Origin: an uncultured beta proteobacterium
GTDB taxonomy: Bacteria > Pseudomonadota > Gammaproteobacteria > Burkholderiales > Burkholderiaceae_E
Reading direction: 5' to 3'
Assembly: GCA_903934295.1 (NCBI GenBank)
Contig: CAIZNI010000016.1
Span: forward strand, 62,001 to 126,000
Length of the DNA stretch: 64,000 nucleotides
Shown: one piece after another, positions 53,550-64,000 of the stretch
Numbering within the stretch: position 1 is the stretch's first letter
Layout: each line of letters opens with the position of its first letter
Program-made: the position numbers and the translations under genes
The notes under the pieces: generated by a model
What the model saw: the letters and a program-made list of their open reading frames with translations, nothing else
Told to the model about the DNA's origin: nothing
The model's database searches: none

Positions 53550-54191
53550 GTGCCAGAGCGCCACGCCACCGAGCCGCTGCCCACCCCTGCTCCGCGCATT
53601 GCCCGGCTCAGTGGCGCGCGCGTCTCGCTGGGTCCCTGGGAGGCACCCGACCTGGCCGCTTTCGCGGCGCTCAACGCCGACACCGAGACCATGCGCTGGT
53701 TTCCCTCGGTGCTCGATCGCCGGCAGTCCGACGACGCGGCGCACCGGATGGCGCACGAGTTGCAGACCCGCGGCTGGGGGCTTTGGGCCGCCCGGCTGGA
53801 CGACGGCGCCTTCATCGGATTCGTCGGTCTGGCGATCCCGAAGTTCGAAGCCCGGTTCACCCCCACAGTGGAAATCGCCTGGCGCCTGGGCCGTCACTTC
53901 TGGGGACATGGCTACGCGACCGAGGCCGCCCGGCTGGCGCTGGACCACGCTTTCGGCGAACTCGCGCTGCCCGAGGTCGTTGCCCTCACCGCCACCGGCA
54001 ACGAGCGATCGCGGCGCGTGATGGACCGGCTGGGCATGACCCGCGACCCGGCCGATGATTTCGACCACCCGGCGCTCACGATCGACAGCCCGCTGCGCCG
54101 GCATGTGCTTTACCGGATCCGGCGCCCTGACCGCCTGGACAAGACCACCGAATCTGCTGAACGATCTCCTGAAAGGAAGGACACCCGATGA
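53550..54191 (+). CDS. RimJ/RimL-type GNAT acetyltransferase inside the methylcitrate cluster
   Basis: A protein of about 213 residues with one GNAT domain: [19 protein letters not shown] at the N-terminus, the acetyl-CoA loop [20 protein letters not shown], and [20 protein letters not shown]. It resembles the RimJ/RimL group that acetylates protein N-termini or small molecules. No ATG precedes the domain; GTG 53550 is chosen and GTG 53493 is the alternative. The stop overlaps prpC (ATGA), so the two are translationally coupled. The target is unknown. Confidence 0.8.
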   Translation: MPERHATEPLPTPAPRIARLSGARVSLGPWEAPDLAAFAALNADTETMRWFPSVLDRRQSDDAAHRMAHELQTRGWGLWAARLDDGAFIGFVGLAIPKFEARFTPTVEIAWRLGRHFWGHGYATEAARLALDHAFGELALPEVVALTATGNERSRRVMDRLGMTRDPADDFDHPALTIDSPLRRHVLYRIRRPDRLDKTTESAERSPERKDTR

Positions 54192-55348
54192 GCCAAGAAA
54201 CCGCTGCCCCCACCGGCCCCAAGCCCAAGAAATCCGTCGCCCTGTCCGGCGTGACCGCCGGCAACACCGCCTTGTGCACCGTCGGGCGCACCGGCAATGA
54301 CCTGCACTACCGCGGCTACGACATCCTCGAATTCGCCGACAAGGCCGAGTTCGAGGAGATCGCGCATCTGCTGGTCCACGGCAAGCTGCCCAACATGGCC
54401 GAACTGCGGGCCTACAAGACGCGGCTGCGCGCGATGCGCGGACTGCCCGCCAACGTGAAGGCAGTGCTGGAGTGTCTGCCGGCCAGCACGCACGCGATGG
54501 ACGTGATGCGCACCGGCGCCTCGGCGCTGGGCTGCCAGTTGCCGGAAAAGGACGACCACAACGCCCCCGGCGCGCGTGACATCGCCGATCGGCTGATGGC
54601 TTCATTCGGCTCGATGCTGCTGTACTGGTATCACTTCAGTACCAATGGCCGGCGCGTCGATGTCGAGACCGACGACGACACCATCGGCGGCCATTTCCTG
54701 CACCTGCTGCACGGCAAGCCCCCCTCGGAGGCCTGGGTCAAGGCGATGCACATCTCGCTGATCCTCTACGCCGAGCATGAGTTCAACGCGTCGACCTTCG
54801 CGGCCCGCGTCATCGCCGGTACCGGCGCCGACATGCATTCGGCCATCACCGGTGCGATCGGCGCGCTGCGCGGTCCCAAGCACGGCGGTGCCAACGAGAT
54901 GGCCTTCGAAATCCAGAAGCGCTACGAGACGCCGGACGAGGCCGAGGCCGATGTGCGCCGCCGGGTCGAGAACAAGGAAGTGGTGATCGGTTTCGGACAC
55001 CCCGTCTACACCACCGGCGACCCGCGCAACAAGGTCATCAAGGAAGTCGCCCGCGACCTGTCGATCCAGGCGGGCAGCACCCGCATGTTCGACATCGCCG
55101 AGCGCCTCGAGACGGTGATGTGGGACGCGAAGAAGATGTTCCCGAACCTGGACTGGTTCAGCGCCGTCAGCTATCACATGCTCGACGTCCCGACCGCGAT
55201 GTTCACCCCGCTGTTCGTGATCTCGCGCACCTCGGGCTGGGCAGCCCACATCATCGAGCAGCGCATCGACAACAAGATCATTCGTCCGAGCGCGAACTAT
55301 GTCGGGCCGGAGAACCTGTCGTATGTCGCGCTGAAGGATCGTCCCTGA
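54188..55348 (+). CDS. prpC: 2-methylcitrate synthase
   Basis: Condenses propionyl-CoA with oxaloacetate. At 386 residues it is of the short citrate-synthase type, unlike the 435-residue GltA. N-terminal [20 protein letters not shown] and [13 protein letters not shown] mark PrpC; catalytic residues lie in [51 protein letters not shown] and [25 protein letters not shown] precedes the ATG, which overlaps the GNAT stop. No prpD or acnD follows. Confidence 0.94.
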   Translation: MSQETAAPTGPKPKKSVALSGVTAGNTALCTVGRTGNDLHYRGYDILEFADKAEFEEIAHLLVHGKLPNMAELRAYKTRLRAMRGLPANVKAVLECLPASTHAMDVMRTGASALGCQLPEKDDHNAPGARDIADRLMASFGSMLLYWYHFSTNGRRVDVETDDDTIGGHFLHLLHGKPPSEAWVKAMHISLILYAEHEFNASTFAARVIAGTGADMHSAITGAIGALRGPKHGGANEMAFEIQKRYETPDEAEADVRRRVENKEVVIGFGHPVYTTGDPRNKVIKEVARDLSIQAGSTRMFDIAERLETVMWDAKKMFPNLDWFSAVSYHMLDVPTAMFTPLFVISRTSGWAAHIIEQRIDNKIIRPSANYVGPENLSYVALKDRP

Positions 55349-55377
55349 ACGCGGCGCCCGCGCCGCAGGCCGACGGC

Positions 55378-55935
55378 ATGCGCACATCGCCAGTCCCGAC
55401 CCGACGCGCCGGCCGTTGGCTGCCGCTGCTGTCGGCCCTGGTGCTGACCGCCTGTGCGGGGCCGGCTCCTTCCGGCACCGACGCGCCCGCGGCGACCCGG
55501 CCGGCGACGGGCGTGGCGGCCCCGACCGCGAGCGTGCCAGTTACCGCGCCGGGGCCCTCGCCAACGCCAGCGCCAACGGCAGCCCCAACACCAGCGCCAG
55601 CCCGACCGGCATCGGTCGCCACGCCGGTTGCCGAACCGCCCGCAGTACTGCCTGGCCCGCCCTTCGCGGCGGGCGGCAGCCTCATCCTCGAGCCGGGACT
55701 GTACCGATGCGAACTCAATCGCCGGGTGGTGCTGCGCCGCATTGCCCCCGACGGTCAGTCACTGGTCATCAACTGGCTGGGCAAGGACGCCACGCTGCAG
55801 GCGGTCCAGGCCCGCACCGGCGCGCTGCGCTTCGAGAGCCCGCCCGCCGGGCTGGTGTGGCTGGTGATCGTGGGCAAGTCGATGCTGCTCGACTCGCGTC
55901 AGGGCCGGACCCTGGCCAATGAATGCCGGCTTTGA
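55378..55935 (+). CDS. Putative lipoprotein with proline-rich linker, possibly MliC-like
   Basis: A 185-residue protein with a lipoprotein signal (RRAGRWLPLLSALVLTAC, lipobox LTAC). A long Pro/Ala/Thr linker of about 75 residues follows, then a small C-terminal domain. That domain begins GLYRCELNRRVVLRRI and ends LANECRL, two cysteines about 70 residues apart. This resembles the layout of MliC lysozyme inhibitors, but similarity is too weak to assert function. The next gene starts 13 nt inside it, so the two are coupled. Confidence 0.6.
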   Translation: MRTSPVPTRRAGRWLPLLSALVLTACAGPAPSGTDAPAATRPATGVAAPTASVPVTAPGPSPTPAPTAAPTPAPARPASVATPVAEPPAVLPGPPFAAGGSLILEPGLYRCELNRRVVLRRIAPDGQSLVINWLGKDATLQAVQARTGALRFESPPAGLVWLVIVGKSMLLDSRQGRTLANECRL

Positions 55936-56549
55936 CCGCCCTGCCACGGCTCCTGGCGATCGCGACCCTGGTGGCGCCGCTCATGGCCACCGCCCAGCCC
56001 GCTTCGCCGCCATCGGGCGGCACGGGTGCGGTACCGGCCAGCACCGCGCCGTTTCCGAAGCGGCGCACCGGGCTGTGGGAAATCCGCAGCGTCGGTTCGC
56101 AGGCTGCCGGCCTGCCGGCGATGCAGCTGTGCGTCGGCGAGCTCACCGATACCGCGGCTTCTCACCTGGACCGAACGCCTGGCGTGCGCGGCGCCTGCAC
56201 GCTGGGCGCCTTCCAGCGGGCTGGCGAGGCGTGGCTGTCGGAGTCGGTCTGTCGCGAGGCCCGCACCACGGTCGCCAGCCGCGCGATCGCCACCGGCAAC
56301 TTCGACACCGACTACCGGATCGACACCCTCGTGACCTATGATCCACCGCTGGGCGGCATCCGTCGCGAGGACAAGGACGCCGTCGCCGCCCGCTGGATTG
56401 GCGCCTGCGCCAGTACCCAGCGACCCGGCGACATGATCGTGCCCGGCATGGGCACCCTGAACATGTCGGACGGCCACTTCAGGCCCGAGCCCGAAGCGCG
56501 TCCGGTACGCGGGCGCGCCGGCGTCGCGCCCCGGACCCCCGGACCCTGA
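55923..56549 (+). CDS. DUF3617-like exported protein
   Basis: A 208-residue protein with a signal peptide ([20 protein letters not shown]). The domain contains [20 protein letters not shown] and the cysteines of LCVGELT and RGACTLGAF, like DUF3617 (periplasmic, function unknown), where GLWEI near the N-terminus and paired cysteines are typical. The tail [16 protein letters not shown] is low complexity. It overlaps the lipoprotein gene by 13 nt and ends about 70 nt before acnA. Confidence 0.65.
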   Translation: MPALTALPRLLAIATLVAPLMATAQPASPPSGGTGAVPASTAPFPKRRTGLWEIRSVGSQAAGLPAMQLCVGELTDTAASHLDRTPGVRGACTLGAFQRAGEAWLSESVCREARTTVASRAIATGNFDTDYRIDTLVTYDPPLGGIRREDKDAVAARWIGACASTQRPGDMIVPGMGTLNMSDGHFRPEPEARPVRGRAGVAPRTPGP

Positions 56550-56616
56550 CCCGACGCGTCGCACCGAACCACCTTTCCCTCCCACACGAACCAACCCGAC
56601 CCCTCAAGAGGCCCTC

Positions 56617-59325
<2,709 letters not shown>

Positions 59326-59360
59326 CAACGGCCCCGGCGGCCTGGCCGCCCTCGTCCGGA

Positions 59361-59386
59361 AAGGCGCCCTGCGGGGCGCCTTTTTT
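59361..59386 (+). terminator. Rho-independent terminator of acnA
   Basis: AAGGCGCCC-TGCG-GGGCGCCTT forms a perfect 9-bp stem followed by more T residues (a six-T run in all), 35 nt after the acnA stop. The core AAGGCGCC / GGCGCCTTTTTT is the same as in the korB-gltA terminator. Confidence 0.92.
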
Positions 59387-59524
59387 CTGGGAATGCCGCC
59401 CGGATGAAGTGCCGGCCGTTCAACTGCCGGCCGTCAGGCGGTCGATGACGGGCGACGGTCCGCTCCCCTTCTGCCGGACGATCCTTTAAACTGACTTTTG
59501 TCACATTTTTCCACCAGATCACCC

Positions 59525-61831
59525 TTGCAGCCCTCCCCGCCCGCCACCGACAACCACCTGCCTACCACCGTGCGGGCTGTGCTCATCGTCGCGGGAACCT
59601 TCCTGTTCTGCGTGATCGCCCGCCTGCTTGCTTTCGACAGCCCGGTTCAACTGCTGATCTGGCCGGCCGGGGCAGCCGCGCTGGCCTGCGGCTGGCGTTA
59701 TGGCGTTGCCTGGGTGCTGCCGGCGGCCATCGGCGCCGCGGCGTGGGCCTTCTTCGAATTCGGCGGTCTGCGATTCGCGATCACCGCCTTCCTGTGCAGT
59801 GCCGCCGGTCCGGCCATCGCGATCGCCGCGATGCGGCGCCTGAACGCCTGGAAGCCGGCTGACTACCGGATGGAAGCGGTGCTTCGGTTCATGATGATGG
59901 CAGCGCTGGTCGCGGCGCCGATCGATGCCGCGATCGCCGCCGTGGGACTGTGGGCAGCCGACTTCATGCCGGTGGTGCATGGCGGCCACCTGTTCGTCGC
60001 CTGGTGGCTGATCGATGCGCTCGGAATGCTGCTGCTCGCGCCCGCGCTGCTGGCCTGGGCGCGCGATGGGCTCTCGCAGCTGGAGCCCAATGCCGAACCT
60101 GCCCGCGCCAGCGTCGATCTGACCGCGGTGATCCTGACGCTCGGCGTCGTCGCCGGCAGCCTGCTGCTGACCAGCGTCGGACAGCGCGAGTACGGCATGG
60201 CGCTGCTGTTTCTGTTCTTTCCGATCGCCGCCTGGACCTCGGTGCGCATGCCCGAGCGCACCACCGCGATCACCCTGTTCATCACCGCCTCGCTGCTGCT
60301 GTCGGCACGTGCCTTCGAGATCGGCGATGCCAGCGACAAGGTGGCACCCGCACTGGAGGGCACGATCCTGGTGCTGTGCGCGGTGGTGGTCGGTTTGCTG
60401 ATGCAGGCGGTGGCCACCGATCGTCGGCAGGCGCTCGCCCGCGTCGCCATGCAGGCTCGCCAGGACATGACCACCGGACTGCTCAACGACCGCGGCCTGC
60501 TGGCCGAGCTGGCCGAGCGGCTGGTGGCGGCCGATCGCGAGGGTTATGGTCTGGTGGGCATCAACATCGCCAACTTCGACACCATCAACGACCTGTGCGG
60601 GCCGATCCAGGCGCTACACCTGGAACAGAGCACCGCCATGCTGCTGATGCGTCAGCCTGGCGCGGTGCAGGCAGCCCGTCTGTCGTCGGGCCGCTTCGCG
60701 CTGCTGGTGTCGGCCGACACGGTGACGGCGGTGCGGGCGATGGCGCGCGACATCTACGCGCTGCTCAACGGACAGGTCTACAAGGCCAGCCACGGCAGCA
60801 TCCGCCTGCAGGCCAGCGTGGGCGGCCTGCTGATCGACCCGGGTGTGATGATCGACAGCGAGGACTGCCTGCTGTCGCTCTCCGATGCCATGGCGATCGC
60901 CGCCAGCGTGCGCGATCCGCAGTTGTTCGTGGAGCCGCTCTCGCAGACGATGATCGAGGCGCGCCGCTCGCATCAGGGCAAGCTCGAGCATGTGCGAGAA
61001 GCCATCCGCACCAAGCAGCTCGAGGTCTACGCGCAACCGATGATCGATCCGGATGCCCCGCTGGACATGGTTGCCTACGAGGTGCTGACGCGCCTGCGCG
61101 ACCCGCAGGGCCGGCTGGTCCGCCCGCCCGAGTTCCTGCCGCTCGCGGTGCAGGCGCAGATGACGGTGGCGCTGGACCGGGGCGTGATTGAAAAGGTTTT
61201 TGCCTGGCTGTCCGAGCGGCCGGATGCGTTGGCGCGCACCTGGAAATGCTCGATCAACCTGTCGGGCATGTCGATGAGCGACAGCATGATTGCCGGCTTC
61301 ATCCGCGAGCAGCGCGCGCTGTACGACATACCTGCCGCCAAGATCGTGTTCGAGATCACCGAGAGCGAGGCGATCCGCAACCCGGGTGCCGCCTCGCGTC
61401 TGGTCGACGAACTGCGTGCGGACGGATTCGGCATCGCGCTGGACGATTTCGGTACCGGACTGGCCACCTTCGAATACCTGAAGCGTTTCCCGATCGACTA
61501 CCTGAAGATCGACGGCTCGTTCATCCGCAACCTGGTGAACAATCCGATCGACGAGGAAATCGTGCTGTCGACGGTGCGGGTGGCGCGTCACCTGAACATC
61601 AAGACCATTGCCGAACACGTCCACAATCAGGCGATCTACGACCGCCTGAAGATCCTGGGCGTCGAGTATGTCCAGGGCGAGCTGGTCGGCATGGCCCTGC
61701 CGATCGCTGAAGTGTTCGAACAGGCGGCGCAGTTCCATGTGCGCAATGCCGAAGTGCTCGACAAGGCGCGGCGCGAGATCGACGCGCTGGCCCTGGGATT
61801 GCGCGAGCGCCAGATCAGCGAAAGCCGCTGA
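59525..61831 (+). CDS. MASE1-type membrane protein with degenerate GGDEF and EAL domain
   Basis: A sensor/phosphodiesterase-type protein of about 768 residues. An N-terminal block of about eight hydrophobic segments (to about residue 300, MASE1-like) precedes a GGDEF domain whose signature is replaced by SSGRF, so cyclase activity is unlikely. The C-terminal EAL domain reads YEVLTRLRD (EVL for EAL) but keeps INLSG, FEITESEA, LDDFGTGLATFEYLKRFP and LKIDGSF, so c-di-GMP hydrolysis is possible. No ATG is available: TTG 59525 is chosen, TTG 59498 is the alternative. TTTAAA at 59485-59490 may be the -10 box. Confidence 0.85.
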   Translation: MQPSPPATDNHLPTTVRAVLIVAGTFLFCVIARLLAFDSPVQLLIWPAGAAALACGWRYGVAWVLPAAIGAAAWAFFEFGGLRFAITAFLCSAAGPAIAIAAMRRLNAWKPADYRMEAVLRFMMMAALVAAPIDAAIAAVGLWAADFMPVVHGGHLFVAWWLIDALGMLLLAPALLAWARDGLSQLEPNAEPARASVDLTAVILTLGVVAGSLLLTSVGQREYGMALLFLFFPIAAWTSVRMPERTTAITLFITASLLLSARAFEIGDASDKVAPALEGTILVLCAVVVGLLMQAVATDRRQALARVAMQARQDMTTGLLNDRGLLAELAERLVAADREGYGLVGINIANFDTINDLCGPIQALHLEQSTAMLLMRQPGAVQAARLSSGRFALLVSADTVTAVRAMARDIYALLNGQVYKASHGSIRLQASVGGLLIDPGVMIDSEDCLLSLSDAMAIAASVRDPQLFVEPLSQTMIEARRSHQGKLEHVREAIRTKQLEVYAQPMIDPDAPLDMVAYEVLTRLRDPQGRLVRPPEFLPLAVQAQMTVALDRGVIEKVFAWLSERPDALARTWKCSINLSGMSMSDSMIAGFIREQRALYDIPAAKIVFEITESEAIRNPGAASRLVDELRADGFGIALDDFGTGLATFEYLKRFPIDYLKIDGSFIRNLVNNPIDEEIVLSTVRVARHLNIKTIAEHVHNQAIYDRLKILGVEYVQGELVGMALPIAEVFEQAAQFHVRNAEVLDKARREIDALALGLRERQISESR

Positions 61832-61843
61832 AGCCGGCTGATC

Positions 61844-62584
61844 TCAGCCGCCGACCGCGTCTTGGCCGACCGGGCCCCCGCGGCCCGGGTTCTCCCCGGT
61901 CTGCCCCCGTGCAGCCGACGTCTGCCGATCCCGCCAGTCCAGAAACCGCTGCCAGTCGGCGGGCTCGTCCACATCCCAGATCCGCGGCAGTTCGGCGACC
62001 GACAGGCCCGACTGACCAGCCCTTTCGCGCGTCTGCGCCATGACGCGATCGGTGCTCCAGTCGATCGCGCTGAAGATCGGGCCGGCATCGGTGCGCGCGC
62101 CGACCAGCGCATAGCCGCCGTCCTCGGTGGGCGCGAAGACGAGGTCGCGGTCGCGCAGTGCATCGAAGGCGGCGCGCAGCAACGGCGCGTCGATCGGCGG
62201 GCTGTCGCAGCCGATCAGCACGGCCCGCCGGCCGCGCGCCAGGCAATCGCGCAGCGCCACCCGCATCCGCCAGCCCAGATCGCCTGGCGCCTGCCGGCTC
62301 AGCCGCATCCGGTGGCGGCTCGCCAGCCGCTCCCCCTCCCCTTGGGGATCCTCGCCACTCAGGCACAGCCACCGGGTCACGCCCGTACAGGCGCTGGCCT
62401 GCGCCAGTGCATGGTCCAGCAACTCGCGATAGGCCGCGAGCGCGCCCTCGGCGCCCAGCCCGGCCGCCAGGCGCGTCTTGACCTCGCCCAGCCGGGGGAT
62501 GCGCGCGAAGACGATCAGGTGCTCGTCCCGGGTGTCGTCAGGCGTGGGGGATTCATCGGGCGGGTGTCGAGAAATGGATGTCAT
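61844..62584 (-). CDS. TIGR04282/DUF2064-family glycosyltransferase
   Basis: A 246-residue nucleotide-sugar-transferase-like protein. LIVFARIPRLGEVKTRLAAG is the N-terminal signature, VLIGCDSPPIDAPLLRAAFD carries the DxD-like motif and DLVFAPTEDGGYALVG is the most conserved stretch. The family is labelled arsenosugar-biosynthesis glycosyltransferase A in databases, though most members lack direct evidence. It follows the TIGR04283-type gene with a 36-nt gap. The convergent EAL gene ends 12 nt beyond its stop. Confidence 0.85.
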   Translation of the reverse strand: MTSISRHPPDESPTPDDTRDEHLIVFARIPRLGEVKTRLAAGLGAEGALAAYRELLDHALAQASACTGVTRWLCLSGEDPQGEGERLASRHRMRLSRQAPGDLGWRMRVALRDCLARGRRAVLIGCDSPPIDAPLLRAAFDALRDRDLVFAPTEDGGYALVGARTDAGPIFSAIDWSTDRVMAQTRERAGQSGLSVAELPRIWDVDEPADWQRFLDWRDRQTSAARGQTGENPGRGGPVGQDAVGG

Positions 62585-62620
62585 GCGCGGGCGAACGGCA
62601 GGATCGGGAGGCGGCGGGCT

Positions 62621-63289
62621 TCACGGCCGCCGGTAATAGCGCTGATGCAGACTGTCCGGCGACTCACCGAGAAAGTAGCGCAACCGAAGGCTCCACATCG
62701 TCCAGATGGTGCGCCAGACGCCGTGTGACTCCCAGCGGCGCGCGCTCACCCGCACCGGACCGCGCAGCGCCGCGGGCGCGCCGGCACAACGCTTGAGCCG
62801 GGCGCTGATCTCGACGTCCTCCATCAGGCGGATCGACGGATAGCCGCCGCTGTCACGCCAGGCGGCCGCGCGGATGAAGATCGCCTGGTCACCGGTGCAG
62901 ATGCCGCTCAGGCGCGAGCGCAGGTTCATCATCGCGCCCACCACCGCGAGCAGCGGGTGCTCAGACTGCAGCCGGACATCGAAACGGCCCCAGGCGGCAC
63001 CCGCGTGCAGGGCCTCGCGAACCGAGTCGGCCCAGTCGGGCGGCAGACGGGTGTCGGCGTGCAGGAACAGCACCGCCTGCCAGCCGGGCGCCAGCGCGTC
63101 CGCGCCGGCGTTCATCTGCAGCGCGCGCCCGCGGGGGCTGCGTACCACCGTCGCGCCGGCAGCGGTCGCGATCGCAACGCTGTCGTCGGTGCTGCCGCCA
63201 TCGACCACCACCACCTGGCAGGCGTGCCCGAGGACGGTGGCCAGCGCTTCTTCCAGCCGTCGCGCCTCGTCGAGCACCGGCATCACCAC
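62621..63289 (-). CDS. TIGR04283-family glycosyltransferase (GT2)
   Basis: A 222-residue family 2 glycosyltransferase. The N-terminal MPVLDEARRLEEALATVLG and VVVDGGSTDDS form the nucleotide-sugar site, FLHADTRLP holds the DxD motif, and GICTGDQAIFIRAAAWRDSG is the TIGR04283 acceptor region. The C-terminal WTMWSLRLRYFLGESPDSLH is also typical. The only available starts are GTG codons; homology suggests a few residues of the first strand may precede it. The partner TIGR04282-type gene lies directly downstream. Confidence 0.85.
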   Translation of the reverse strand: MVMPVLDEARRLEEALATVLGHACQVVVVDGGSTDDSVAIATAAGATVVRSPRGRALQMNAGADALAPGWQAVLFLHADTRLPPDWADSVREALHAGAAWGRFDVRLQSEHPLLAVVGAMMNLRSRLSGICTGDQAIFIRAAAWRDSGGYPSIRLMEDVEISARLKRCAGAPAALRGPVRVSARRWESHGVWRTIWTMWSLRLRYFLGESPDSLHQRYYRRP

Positions 63290-63361
63290 CGCAATGGCGA
63301 GCGGCTTGAGTGACGGTTCAGCAGCGATCGCACAGGCTCCTGATCTGATGATCCATCGCCA

Positions 63362-64000
63362 TCACAACTGCCAGCGGTGATAACGCCGCAACCAGCCCAG
63401 CACCCGCTGCGGCGCGTGCGCGCGCTTCCATTCGCCCGCCACGTACTTGTTCGCTTCAGCCATCGTCGGATAGATGTGCATGGTGCCCAGCACCCGGTTC
63501 AGTCCGATCCGGTTCTTCATGACCGCGACATACTCGGCGATCAGGTCGCCCGCGTGCTCGCCCACGATCGTGACGCCCAATACCCGGTCGCTGCCCGGCA
63601 CGGTCAGCACCTTGATGAAGCCATGCGCCGCCTCGTCGGCGATGGCGCGGTCGAGGTCGTCGATGCCGTACCGGGTCACCTCGACCGCAATGCCGGCGGC
63701 CTTCGCCTCGGTCTCGTTCAGGCCGACCCGCGCCACCTCCGGATCGGTGAAGGTGCACCAGGGCACCACCGACCAGTCGACCGGAAAGCGCCGCCAGCGC
63801 CCGAACAGCGCGTTGACCGCGGCATACCAGGCCATGTGCGCAGCGGTGTGGGTGAACTGGTAGGGCCCGGCCACATCGCCGCAGGCGAAGATGTTCGGAT
63901 AGCGGGTGCGCAGGAAACCGTCGACCTCGACGGTGCGCGCCGCGGTGGTGGCGATGCCCAGTTCCTCGAGACCGAAACCGGTGGTGTTCGGGCTGCGGCC
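63362..64000 (-). CDS. Mercuric-reductase-like FAD pyridine nucleotide-disulfide oxidoreductase (5' end outside window)
   Basis: The C-terminal 212 residues of a class I pyridine nucleotide-disulfide oxidoreductase. GRSPNTTGFGLEELGI and YPNIFACGDVAGPYQFTHTA are the NAD-domain exit and FAD GD motifs. The dimerisation domain follows (WCTFTDPEVARVGL; MHIYPTMAEANKYVAGEWKR). It lacks the C-terminal cysteine pair that defines true MerA, so mercury reduction is not supported. Homologs often carry an N-terminal TVP38 membrane domain, which would lie outside the window. It precedes the two glycosyltransferase genes. Confidence 0.85.
   Translation of the reverse strand, partial: GRSPNTTGFGLEELGIATTAARTVEVDGFLRTRYPNIFACGDVAGPYQFTHTAAHMAWYAAVNALFGRWRRFPVDWSVVPWCTFTDPEVARVGLNETEAKAAGIAVEVTRYGIDDLDRAIADEAAHGFIKVLTVPGSDRVLGVTIVGEHAGDLIAEYVAVMKNRIGLNRVLGTMHIYPTMAEANKYVAGEWKRAHAPQRVLGWLRRYHRWQL

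Noticed and set aside
63362-64000. True mercuric reductase and a mercury-resistance operon
   Set aside because: The C-terminus lacks the vicinal cysteines of MerA, and no merR, merT or merP is present in the window.

Overview
This 64 kb window is GC-rich chromosomal DNA from a betaproteobacterium, most likely Burkholderiales. The signs are the gene order gntR-sdhCDAB-sdhE-gltA with mdh divergent, a sucA-sucB-lpd-zapE run, a phaC-phaB-phaR polyhydroxyalkanoate block, the ispD-ispF / mfd-serB junction and the divergent rluD / bamD pair. Genes are densely packed, with many 1-13 nt start/stop overlaps. I see no rRNA, tRNA, CRISPR array, insertion sequence, integrase or phage gene. The genus cannot be fixed from the sequence alone.

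Layout. 1-5.6 kb: small-molecule metabolism (D-threonine aldolase-like fragment, GST, esterase, DapA-family aldolase overlapping an L-2-hydroxyglutarate-oxidase-like flavoprotein, EamA exporter, GNAT). 5.6-12.5 kb: ispF and ispD, divergent from mfd-serB-MFS. 12.5-19 kb: an SDR gene, then a compact six-gene operon joining a Tat-exported isoquinoline-oxidoreductase-type molybdenum enzyme to soxX-soxY-soxZ-soxA, then a MAPEG gene. 19-24 kb: rimO and the PHA genes. 24-34.4 kb: pgeF, rluD, bamD, a DinG/YoaA helicase, small proteins, a ravA-viaA pair and zapE. 34.4-45.3 kb: the 2-oxoglutarate dehydrogenase operon, divergent from a three-gene ferredoxin-type 2-oxoacid oxidoreductase. 45.4-59.3 kb: the TCA and methylcitrate block (gltA, sdhEBADC, gntR, mdh, prpB, a GNAT, prpC, two secreted proteins, acnA). 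59.5-64 kb: a MASE1-GGDEF-EAL protein, two TIGR04282/TIGR04283-type glycosyltransferases and the end of a mercuric-reductase-like flavoprotein.

How the genes work together. Most of an oxidative TCA cycle is here: citrate synthase, aconitase, 2-oxoglutarate dehydrogenase with E3, succinate dehydrogenase with its flavinylation factor, and malate dehydrogenase. Two methylcitrate-cycle enzymes and a second, ferredoxin/NADP-type route for 2-oxoglutarate oxidation sit beside them. A HutC-type GntR regulator and a perfect 12-bp palindrome lie at the mdh / gntR-sdh divergence and probably control the block. PHA synthesis supplies carbon storage.

The most unusual locus is iorA-iorB-soxX-soxY-soxZ-soxA. 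It has a periplasmic molybdenum hydroxylase and a SoxXA/SoxYZ carrier system, but no soxB or soxCD beside them, and its SoxY lacks the canonical GGCGG tail. It may be a carrier-bound oxidation pathway distinct from classical thiosulfate oxidation.
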